Source of the DNA: an uncultured Prevotellaceae bacterium
GTDB taxonomy: Bacteria > Bacteroidota > Bacteroidia > Bacteroidales > Muribaculaceae
NCBI GenBank assembly: GCA_900318335.1
Contig: ONKF01000003.1
Span: 111,259-175,258, forward strand
DNA length: 64,000 nt
Direction of reading: 5' to 3'
Shown here in pieces: positions 52,466 through 60,033 of the stretch. The position numbers and the translations under genes are program-made. The notes under the pieces are model-generated. The model had not been told where the DNA came from. It did not search any database and saw only the letters and a list, made by a program, of their open reading frames with translations. Position 1 is the first letter of the stretch, and each line of letters starts with the position of its first letter.

Positions 52466-52663
52466 CTAATGCCCTATTACCTGAATTCCATGTTCCGCCG
52501 CTCGCTGGTATTGATATCGCTGCATCAGTACGAGGTTTTGCTGACAGTCTGCCAGGGGCAGTTCTATCTCCATGCTGTAGTCGTCGGCGTCAGTGAAGAT
52601 GCGGTTCTCCGAGACGTATTCTATCGAAAACCCCTTCTTCTGCGCTGCCTGTTTTGGATAAAC
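52466..52663 (-). pseudogene. C-terminal fragment of an unrecognised gene
   Basis: A 65-codon minus-strand frame without a start codon reads like protein (for example GFSIEYVSENRIFTDADDY and NLVLMQRYQYQRAAEHG) and ends at 52466. It is preceded by a stop, so it is a fragment. I do not recognise the family; the codon pattern and lack of low complexity suggest former coding DNA. Confidence 0.4.
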
Positions 52664-52747
52664 TTAGCGGCGCCTCAGCAAATCGAACGAGTTCGTTTGC
52701 ATTCAACTTGCACAAGTTTTCCCTTTATCGTCAGTATCATAAAAATG

Positions 52748-52780
52748 GCGGTTGATTTGCCACAAAGGTAAATCAACCGC
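52748..52780. repeat. Hairpin repeat with -7-like loop, copy A
   Basis: A perfect 11-bp stem (GCGGTTGATTT and complement) with loop GCCACAAAGGT. On the minus strand the loop and stem read TACCTTTG, a -7 box. A close copy is at 63867-63899. Confidence 0.65.
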
Positions 52781-52807
52781 GTATGCTGTGAAAAGACGAG
52801 TCTATTT

Positions 52808-53431
52808 CTAATAAGCTATCGATATGCTATCTAACATAATGTATTTTTCAATAGTGTCATTCGGTACGTTGCCTTGCTTTAATAACCTAATTATATCACT
52901 CCTGTCAAAATGGTCTCGCACTTGATTATTTGGATTTTTGGGGAATTCCTCTCCCAAATTCACTAAAACAGATATATAATCGTTGAAAAGGCCGTGCGAT
53001 TCTAATATTAAGGTATCTTCTACAAAAGCAAGAACTTGATATTTTCCTGACCATTGATATTTTCCTGACCAAAACATGAGTTCATTCGTGCTTTTATTAT
53101 AACCCCATCTGTTTCTGTTTTTATCATTTATATGCCGAGAATCATTAAATTGTTGTTTATATTCTTCATATTGATTACTCTCTTCATTATAAACGACATG
53201 TAACAGTTCTCCTTTGCTTTTAAATATGAAACAGCCAGAATTGCGAACTAAGTATTTGGATGTTGGGTCTAAATCAGATGAATAAGAACAATATACGTAC
53301 CACATTTTACCATTTTGGCAGAGGCGTTTTTTGACATTGTTTTGGCAAGAAAATAAGACCAAGAGTAATGTGATAACTACTGATAAAGTAATAGTTAGGG
53401 ATTTTTTGCTGAATAGCCTTTTATCTGTCAT
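52808..53431 (-). CDS. Lipoprotein of unknown function
   Basis: 207 residues from MTDKRLFSK; the longer frame to 53452 is excluded by the -7 box. The lipobox VLFSC gives the lipidated cysteine at about residue 25. The mature part starts with a basic linker (QNNVKKRLCQNGKMWYVY) and is beta-rich (WSGKYQWSGKYQVLAFVEDTL has an internal short duplication); the C-terminus is helical. AT content is higher than in neighbours, which suggests an accessory, transferred gene. No family recognised. Confidence 0.7.
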   Translation of the reverse strand: MTDKRLFSKKSLTITLSVVITLLLVLFSCQNNVKKRLCQNGKMWYVYCSYSSDLDPTSKYLVRNSGCFIFKSKGELLHVVYNEESNQYEEYKQQFNDSRHINDKNRNRWGYNKSTNELMFWSGKYQWSGKYQVLAFVEDTLILESHGLFNDYISVLVNLGEEFPKNPNNQVRDHFDRSDIIRLLKQGNVPNDTIEKYIMLDSISIAY

Positions 53432-53457
53432 ATTTAATTCTTCTTTTTCCATTTATG

Positions 53458-53465
53458 CAAAGGTA
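53458..53465 (-). promoter_or_regulatory. -7 box for the lipoprotein at 52808
   Basis: Minus-strand TACCTTTG, 27 nt upstream of the start at 53431. Confidence 0.6.
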
Positions 53466-53861
53466 GCGATTATTTTGCTAAACACTCATTTTCTTTTAGA
53501 TTTAGATAAATTTGGATGCGCCTCAACCATTAAAGCAAGCTTTATGGTCTTTGGCTTTCACCAATTTTCGGTGATTTATTGTTCATGAGGCGTTGGTATT
53601 TGTCCTGCGTCTGCTTGATGCCCTTGTCGCCGGTGAAAATCGAGCAAGTTCCTCCGAGATAACCTGGGAATGATCTGTAAAAAGACGTTGTCATCAATAA
53701 TTGTTTATGTGATGTGAATACTATCCCAATTAAATGGAATGAGCCCGGTAGATATTACCGAGCTCAATACCATAAAGAGAGTTATAACGAATTTAATGTC
53801 TAACTTTTCAGGGGGCAGTTCATGATCACTCCCCCACTTCATTCAAGACTTATCTTCTATC
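53466..53861. other. Gene-free interval before the giant secreted protein
   Basis: About 400 nt with no intact gene. It contains a CTAAACACTCATTTTC block (53478) and a TTTATTGTTCATG block (about 53576), both with weak counterparts upstream of the FISUMP gene at 62829, and a short hairpin-poor AT-rich end next to the stop of the 53862 gene. Confidence 0.45.
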
Positions 53862-56800
53862 TTACTTGACGTACACTTTCTTGTTGCCAATCAAGTAGAG
53901 ACCCTTGAGGCCCTCAAGGCTGGTGGCCTGGCGGCGTACCAGACGGCCATCGATGGTGTACACGTCCACGGGCTGTCCATCCATAGAAATCTCGCTGATG
54001 CCACTGGTGATGTCGAACACAGCCGTAGCAGGAGCGGATTCCATACCGCCTTCATAGACTGCCGTCACAGCGACAGTATGCTTACCAGTACTCAAGCCCG
54101 CAGTGGGCAGTTCAAAGGCTGTTTCAGTCGTGTTGCCAACCAACTCACCGTCCACATAGATGTTGTAGCCCACAGGAGCCGTAGCACCGCGCTCAAAGGT
54201 GACATCGTCGAGCATGAGGCCAAAGATGTCTTGGGCCGTGTGGCGGATGGCGAAGTACTTGGTACCCTCGGGGAGCGTGAAGGTGTACTCGGTCCAATCG
54301 GTGGCATCCAGCCAAACCTCCTCGAGTGAGATAAAGCTGTCGATATCGTCACTGGTGGTCGAATAGAGCACTTCAAAGCCTTCGTAGCCATAATCGGCTG
54401 TAATCACGCGGGCGAAGAAGCTGATTTCCTGCTCTTGGCCCATCAGTTCGGGCGAGATGATCCAGTGGTCGGTGGCGGGAATGGGATCGCCATCGGACAC
54501 ACATGTAGACAACAACAACTGGTTGCCACTGTGCGGTTCATAGATAGACCCTACCTCGGCGGGGAATCCCTCATACATGGAATTGAATACCATCCATGCC
54601 ATGGGGTTGCCCAGGTTGGGAACCTCGAAGCCATTGAAGCCATAGCACATCAGTCCGTTGCCATCATATAGTGACCAGTCGCCAAGGGCACCCGTGTGCT
54701 GCGTTGCGGTGATGCCACCCAGGCTGAACTCGGGGAATGACTCGACATCTTCAAATTCTTCGGTCACACGCACCGTGCCATCGGTATCGGGAGCTGTCCA
54801 CGTGAGCGCCAGATCGTTGTCGGAAATACTCTCAACTCGCAAGTCGGTGGGAGCAGGCAGAGCGGGCTCAACGATGGTGATATAGGCCTGAGCCTCGTTG
54901 TTGGCAAGCTGTTGATCCATTTCATAGATGGCGCGAGCCACAATCTCGATGTCACCAGCCTCGTACAGAACCGTGGTCGGGAAGTCAACCGTCTGGGTCC
55001 AGGTATTGAAGGGAGCCAGCATCTGGTTGGGGGTCACATCCAGCAACTGCTTGTCGCCGGCAGTGAGCAACACTCTGAAGCCGTTAGCGGCATTCTCGCC
55101 CTCGTTGGTCACGGTCACGGTCATCGATGTCGTGTTTCCGGCCACAATGCTTGAGGGAGCGGTAACTGCTATCGACAGGTCGTGCTGATACAAGTCCGCA
55201 ATGTGGATATTGTCCACCAGAAGCAGGTCGCCAAGGGTAATCAATTCACCTTCCCAGTGATCAATCTCAGAGGCATTGACATACTCAGCCAAGAGGCCAA
55301 TGCAGGCGTAGCGACCACCTTGCAGAGCAGTCAGGGGCACCTTCACCTGCGTGAAGGAATCACCTAACGAGATGTTTTGAAGGACTGTGAATTCGCCACC
55401 GTCAATGCTGCCAATCACTGCCAGCGAACGGATGTCAGGGCTGGCGACATCCATGAGCAGCGTCGGGTTAGCGAGACCATTCAGATTGAGTTTGCCCGAG
55501 CAGAAGTGTATCGTGCCTTCCACCTCGCTGAGCAGTGCCATCGACGAGCCATCATCATCGCTGGATTGAGGCGAAATCATGACCGTGCCATTCGTCTCCC
55601 AGTAGTAGCGCAGTTCATCATCAGTGAATCCCTCAACAAGGGGCAATTCATAAGGAGCGCCAACCAGCAGGCCCGTCGTTGAACTATTGCCTTCGAACTC
55701 GGCATTGGCCTCATTCCTGGTCTCGACAATCCAGTATTCCACATGTTGTTCACCCTCATCGGTACCGAAGGGCACGTCATAGGCGTCAGCATCGGTGAGC
55801 GTGGCCAGCAGGTCACCCTTCTCGATGGAGTAATCAGACCATCCTTGCTCGGTAAATGTACTCCAAACCAGATAGTTGACAGTGGCAGGATTAACCGGGC
55901 CGCCATTATCACCAGTGTTGCCCACTTTGTCCCAGTTCAAGGCAACGATGTCGCCGCCATCGGTGGCAGTGAGGTTCTGGACGGGACCCGGGATATCGGG
56001 TCCGACATAGACGGTCACCTTTTCACTCTTCAAGCCCTTGCCCGACTCGTTATAGGGGATGGCCTGGTAGGTATGGTAACCGATTTCATTAGGTTCATCA
56101 ACATATACCACGGTAGCGCCAGGAGCGACATTATCAACGCTGCCGGCAACTATGCCGTCACGCATGATGTCGATGCGTTCCAGGTTGGAAGTCAACGGGT
56201 CGCCGTTGAGCGCAAAATTGGGGGCAGTTAATGTGACCTCGGCACGCATTGCAGCCAGTTCGTCGGCAACTACGCTGATGGCAGGTGCAGCAGGAGCAGT
56301 GGGCTCAGCGCCAAAGTCAATGCTGATGCTGTTCACTATGAGGCGATAAGCGTCGGCATCGCTGATGGCATGGATGGCCAGGTAATACTTGCCGCTCTCA
56401 TTCACCGAGAACATGCCCTCAAATTCTTCGCCCATGTCCTCATAGGTAGTGACAACGCTGGGCTGGATAATCGTGGTAGTCATTGCCGCGGCAGCGGGCT
56501 CAGTACCCAGCAGCACCTCAAAGCGCTCGTCAATGCCTGAATTGCGGGCATTGACAAGCACATTGTAATTCTGATGTGCTTCAAGCCAAATGGGCAATGT
56601 GACAAGGTAGTCATCGGCCGCATTGTCGGCACTGTAATTGTAATTGGTCAGGTAAGTATCATCCCAATTCCAAGTGCTGCCATCCTCATTGGCATCTATC
56701 ACAGTGAAGATGTCAAAGGTCCCAGGCTGAGTCAAATCGGCGGCATAGGGCACTTTGAGCGTGACAATGAGTTTCACGGTCACAACCTCGCTCTTGTCAC

Positions 56801-58838
56801 CGGCGCCCTTCTCGTTATAGGCCACAGCATAATACTTGTGTGAGCCCAGGGTCAGGTCGTCGCCATTATCTACCCATGTCAAGGCTGAACCAGGAGCCAC
56901 GTTCTCGAAGGTATAAATCACCTGGTCGTCACGCACGAGTTCAATCTTTTCCAGATTGGCGGTCAAGGGCTCTCCATTGCGTTTCACAGCAGGAGCCGTG
57001 AGATTGATGGTTACCTCAAGCTGCTCATCAGTCTGAACGGCGGTGAGGTCGGTGGGTGCGGCAGGTGCCTCCATCTCATACACGTCAACCATCACATTGT
57101 CCACAAACAGCTTGTTCATGTCAGCGAGCGAGATGGCATGGAAACCGATGTAATAGGTTCCCGTCTCGCTCACGGTAACCTTGGCCTCAAGCTGCTGGGG
57201 TTCCTCCCAAGTCACATCGGCAGGTTCAACAACCTGTATTGTCATGCCCTCGGGCGTGGCCTCGTTGCCGGCCAGCACCTCGATGCGCTCGTCATATCCC
57301 TTGTTCCAGGTGTCAAACGTCAAGCGATACTGCTTGCCAGCCTCGAAGTGGAAGGCGGGCGAAATCAACCAGTCGTCGGCATCAAAGCTATCGTTGTAAG
57401 TATAACGGGCAAACCAGTTATCATCACTGTTATAAGCGAAGTCCCAGGTGTCGTTGTCACCGTTGGCATCGATGATAGTGAATGCCTCTTGCTCGTCGGT
57501 GGTCTGGAAGGTGTTCAGGTAAGGATAGTCCTCAATGGGCTTGAAGGGGTCCTCACGGCTGATGGCCAGGTTCTCAATCCAAACGTCGAAATCCACATTC
57601 TCGTCACTGCCGTTGGCCAGCAACTCGACGAGCGAGGTGAATACTCCACCCTCCTCGTCAAATGCCATTTCATAGGGCACCAGGTTGTCACCGTTGTAGC
57701 CCACGGCATAGATGGTCTGGCCGTCCAGTTCGCCGAGCACCTGCATGCCGTCGAAGGTCACGATGCCATCGTTGATGACGCCATGCATCCAAGCATCTGG
57801 GTAACCGGCAAACAGGCCCTGCAGGTACACGTCGTTGCCGTTAAGGCCCAAGTTGACCTGACCGCGGAAAGGAACCGACGAGCCCTCGTAGTAATGACCG
57901 CGGGTGTACCACGTCTCGGTCTGCAGACCGGCCGGCGGAGTCACCGTCACCACATCCAGGGGCACAAAGTCGTGGTCAAAGGTATAGACGCTCTCATAGT
58001 CGCCAAAGTTGGAGAAGTCAACGTTGCCATCGCTCTCATAGAACACGCCGATGATGTTGTCCTCGCTCGAACCATTGAGCGTTATCTGGTCACCGTCGAT
58101 GGTGAAGGTAATCGCATCACGCTCATCGTCCTTGAAGTAGAAGCGGTCATCCCTCACGCCCCAATAGAGGACATGAGGCACTGCAAAGTACCCGCTGTGG
58201 CCCACCATCTGCCCCGTGGGGATGGTGATGGTGTTGCCGTCCAAGGTGCCTTTCACCCAAGAGTTTGTGCGATAGGTAGAGATGATGTCCTTGATATAGA
58301 CATCACCATTCTCGCAGAACACGACATGCACCTGGCCGCTCTGCTCGGTGAGCAGCCAGGAGTCGCCGTCAGGGTCATAAATCAGCGCATTTCCCGAGCG
58401 GTTATAGACTTTGCGCTGGCCCTCGGCGGGCTTGATGATCACGCCATAGTCATCGCACACTTCCCCGGCACGTCGAGGCGCCCTGTTATTCTTCAGGCTC
58501 GGGCCTGCGGTAGGCCGATGTGCCATTCTCTTGACGGCGGTTTCTTTATTGTCCTTCACCTTGGAAGGAGCAGCGGCTTCTTGAGCCTTGGCCTTCAGCG
58601 CGGCGTCCCTCTTCTTGTCGGCAGACGACGTCTGCACGGTCGCCGCATTGGTTTGCAGGGCGGCTGCATCAACGTTTTTAGAGGGCAAGTTCTTCACCTT
58701 CCTCAGTCCGTCATGTGTAGTCCTGGCCTTTCTTGTAGTCAAGTCCACTGACTGCTGAGGTGAATCCTGGGCCCTTGCCTGCAATGGCAACAGCAGGAGT
58801 ATGGCCATAGCAAGCAAAAACAATGTTTTCTTTCCCAT
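53862..58838 (-). CDS. Giant secreted multidomain adhesin-like protein with sorting tail
   Basis: 1658 residues from the ATG at 58838, which begins a signal peptide (MGKKTLFLLAMAILLLLPLQARA). After a basic low-complexity region (about 25-130) come an unrecognised beta domain, then choice-of-anchor-J/cleaved-adhesin-like jelly rolls (for example NTFQTTDEQEAFTIIDANGD, FTVIDANEDGSTWNWDD), separated by Fn3-like domains (APTDLTAVQTDEQLEVTINL and similar). Near 1300 is a CARDB-like domain (VTAPSSIVAGNTTSMTVTV). The C-terminal ~45 residues (DVYTIDGRLVRR...GLYLIGNKKVYVK) resemble type IX sorting domains. It is likely cell-surface exposed and may be a protease-like or adhesive protein; no catalytic motif was seen. 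Confidence 0.82.
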   Translation of the reverse strand: MGKKTLFLLAMAILLLLPLQARAQDSPQQSVDLTTRKARTTHDGLRKVKNLPSKNVDAAALQTNAATVQTSSADKKRDAALKAKAQEAAAPSKVKDNKETAVKRMAHRPTAGPSLKNNRAPRRAGEVCDDYGVIIKPAEGQRKVYNRSGNALIYDPDGDSWLLTEQSGQVHVVFCENGDVYIKDIISTYRTNSWVKGTLDGNTITIPTGQMVGHSGYFAVPHVLYWGVRDDRFYFKDDERDAITFTIDGDQITLNGSSEDNIIGVFYESDGNVDFSNFGDYESVYTFDHDFVPLDVVTVTPPAGLQTETWYTRGHYYEGSSVPFRGQVNLGLNGNDVYLQGLFAGYPDAWMHGVINDGIVTFDGMQVLGELDGQTIYAVGYNGDNLVPYEMAFDEEGGVFTSLVELLANGSDENVDFDVWIENLAISREDPFKPIEDYPYLNTFQTTDEQEAFTIIDANGDNDTWDFAYNSDDNWFARYTYNDSFDADDWLISPAFHFEAGKQYRLTFDTWNKGYDERIEVLAGNEATPEGMTIQVVEPADVTWEEPQQLEAKVTVSETGTYYIGFHAISLADMNKLFVDNVMVDVYEMEAPAAPTDLTAVQTDEQLEVTINLTAPAVKRNGEPLTANLEKIELVRDDQVIYTFENVAPGSALTWVDNGDDLTLGSHKYYAVAYNEKGAGDKSEVVTVKLIVTLKVPYAADLTQPGTFDIFTVIDANEDGSTWNWDDTYLTNYNYSADNAADDYLVTLPIWLEAHQNYNVLVNARNSGIDERFEVLLGTEPAAAAMTTTIIQPSVVTTYEDMGEEFEGMFSVNESGKYYLAIHAISDADAYRLIVNSISIDFGAEPTAPAAPAISVVADELAAMRAEVTLTAPNFALNGDPLTSNLERIDIMRDGIVAGSVDNVAPGATVVYVDEPNEIGYHTYQAIPYNESGKGLKSEKVTVYVGPDIPGPVQNLTATDGGDIVALNWDKVGNTGDNGGPVNPATVNYLVWSTFTEQGWSDYSIEKGDLLATLTDADAYDVPFGTDEGEQHVEYWIVETRNEANAEFEGNSSTTGLLVGAPYELPLVEGFTDDELRYYWETNGTVMISPQSSDDDGSSMALLSEVEGTIHFCSGKLNLNGLANPTLLMDVASPDIRSLAVIGSIDGGEFTVLQNISLGDSFTQVKVPLTALQGGRYACIGLLAEYVNASEIDHWEGELITLGDLLLVDNIHIADLYQHDLSIAVTAPSSIVAGNTTSMTVTVTNEGENAANGFRVLLTAGDKQLLDVTPNQMLAPFNTWTQTVDFPTTVLYEAGDIEIVARAIYEMDQQLANNEAQAYITIVEPALPAPTDLRVESISDNDLALTWTAPDTDGTVRVTEEFEDVESFPEFSLGGITATQHTGALGDWSLYDGNGLMCYGFNGFEVPNLGNPMAWMVFNSMYEGFPAEVGSIYEPHSGNQLLLSTCVSDGDPIPATDHWIISPELMGQEQEISFFARVITADYGYEGFEVLYSTTSDDIDSFISLEEVWLDATDWTEYTFTLPEGTKYFAIRHTAQDIFGLMLDDVTFERGATAPVGYNIYVDGELVGNTTETAFELPTAGLSTGKHTVAVTAVYEGGMESAPATAVFDITSGISEISMDGQPVDVYTIDGRLVRRQATSLEGLKGLYLIGNKKVYVK

Positions 58839-58886
58839 AATGTTGATTTTGATAATATAATTAAACTTATGTAAGATTCTTGCATG

Positions 58887-58894
58887 CAAATTTA
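58887..58894 (-). promoter_or_regulatory. -7 box for the giant secreted protein
   Basis: Minus-strand TAAATTTG, 49 nt before the start at 58838. It argues against starts further upstream. Confidence 0.6.
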
Positions 58895-58998
58895 GGGAAA
58901 TAGTCACAATCTCACAAAACAATTCAACCAAAAGTGCCGTTACACCACTAAACGACACATTAAGCATTGTCAGGATAAAAATATAGCGCAAAAATAAT

Positions 58999-59006
58999 TA
59001 TATTTG
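58999..59006 (+). promoter_or_regulatory. -7 box for the SDR gene
   Basis: TATATTTG, 36 nt before the ATG at 59042; divergent from the giant-protein promoter. Confidence 0.6.
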
Positions 59007-59041
59007 CAGACTAAACGTTCATAGCGAATCAAAGAGAGAGT

Positions 59042-59749
59042 ATGGATTTCAAGGATAAAGTAGTCGTCGTGACAGGAGGGGCACAGGGAATAGGACGCTG
59101 TGTCGCCGAGGAATTTCTACAGGCTGGTGCCCACGTCTGTGTGATAGACAAGCAACCAGGGAACCACTTCGTGGGTGATATCGCCGACAAGCAGGTGCTG
59201 GAGCGGTTTGCCCGTGAGGTCATCAACGAATATGGCCATGTGGACTGTCTCATCAATAATGCATTGCCGTTGATGAAAGGAATCGACGAGTGCAGTTACG
59301 AGGAGTTCCAGTACGCGTTGAGTGTGGGCGTTACTGCCCCGTTCTACCTGTGCAAACTCTTTTCTCCCTATTTTGCCGATGGGGCTGCCATCGTGAACAT
59401 CTCCTCCTCGCGAGACCGCATGAGCCAACCACAGACTGAGAGCTACACGGCTGCCAAGGGCGGTATTGCCGCACTGACCCATGCGCTGGCCGTCAGCCTT
59501 GCCGGTCGTGCGAGGGTCAATTCCATCTCTCCGGGCTGGATAGACACGGCCTATACTGTCTATGATGGACCCGATGCCACTCAGCAGCCTGCCGGGCGCG
59601 TCGGCAATCCCATGGATATCGCCAACATGGTGATGTACCTCTGCTCCGACAAAGCGGGTTTCATCACGGGCGAGAACATCTGCATCGACGGCGGCATGAC
59701 CCGACTGATGATTTACCATGGCGATCACGGCTGGAAGTTAGAGCAATAA
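59042..59749 (+). CDS. Short-chain dehydrogenase/reductase
   Basis: 235 residues of a classical SDR: TGGAQGIG cofactor motif near residue 11, the NNA motif (LINNALP) near 76, the Ser of NISSSRDRM near 119 and catalytic YTAAKGG near 138, ending IDGGMTRLMIYHGDHGWKLEQ (compressed). The aspartate at the end of strand 2 (VIDKQ) suggests NAD(H) preference. The substrate is unknown. The gene lies between the giant secreted protein and GH97, and a perfect hairpin separates it from GH97. Confidence 0.92.
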   Translation: MDFKDKVVVVTGGAQGIGRCVAEEFLQAGAHVCVIDKQPGNHFVGDIADKQVLERFAREVINEYGHVDCLINNALPLMKGIDECSYEEFQYALSVGVTAPFYLCKLFSPYFADGAAIVNISSSRDRMSQPQTESYTAAKGGIAALTHALAVSLAGRARVNSISPGWIDTAYTVYDGPDATQQPAGRVGNPMDIANMVMYLCSDKAGFITGENICIDGGMTRLMIYHGDHGWKLEQ

Positions 59750-59806
59750 GATAAATAGTATATGAAACTGAAGAGTGCATTGATCATGGTTTTATCATGG
59801 AGATAA

Positions 59807-59842
59807 GAACCCCGAAAGTTTTTTGTCTAACTTTCGGGGTTC
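59807..59842. terminator. Perfect 14-bp hairpin between SDR and GH97 genes
   Basis: GAACCCCGAAAGTT (59807-59820) pairs fully with 59829-59842 over an 8-nt T-rich loop. The downstream T-tract is weak, but the stem is strong; probably the SDR terminator. Confidence 0.7.
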
Positions 59843-59883
59843 ATATCATTGAAGGCTGACATCCAATCATTGTATGAAAAACT

Positions 59884-59915
59884 ATTGCATCCATGGCACA
59901 AATGACATATCTTTG
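59884..59915 (+). promoter_or_regulatory. Promoter of the GH97 gene
   Basis: ATTG at 59884-59887 (a weak -33) and TATCTTTG at 59908-59915 with 20-nt spacing. The leader to the ATG is about 110 nt. Confidence 0.6.
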
Positions 59916-60033
59916 CACCAATTAATGAGCGTGAAGAATCAAGCCGAATGGGTCTGCTGAAAATGCAGTTGAACAGCAGAGCCGAAATTAGCGGTTACTC
60001 TTTGAGCTCAAAACCGACAAATAAATAGGCACA

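Noticed and set aside
52162-52596. 144-codon plus-strand frame after tRNA-Ser(TGA)
   Set aside because: It begins inside the tRNA-Arg fragment and runs through the terminator repeat; not a credible gene.
57138-58751. Plus-strand open frame (about 537 codons) over the giant secreted protein
   Set aside because: Shadow of the coding strand; the minus-strand protein has repeated domains, signal peptide and sorting tail.
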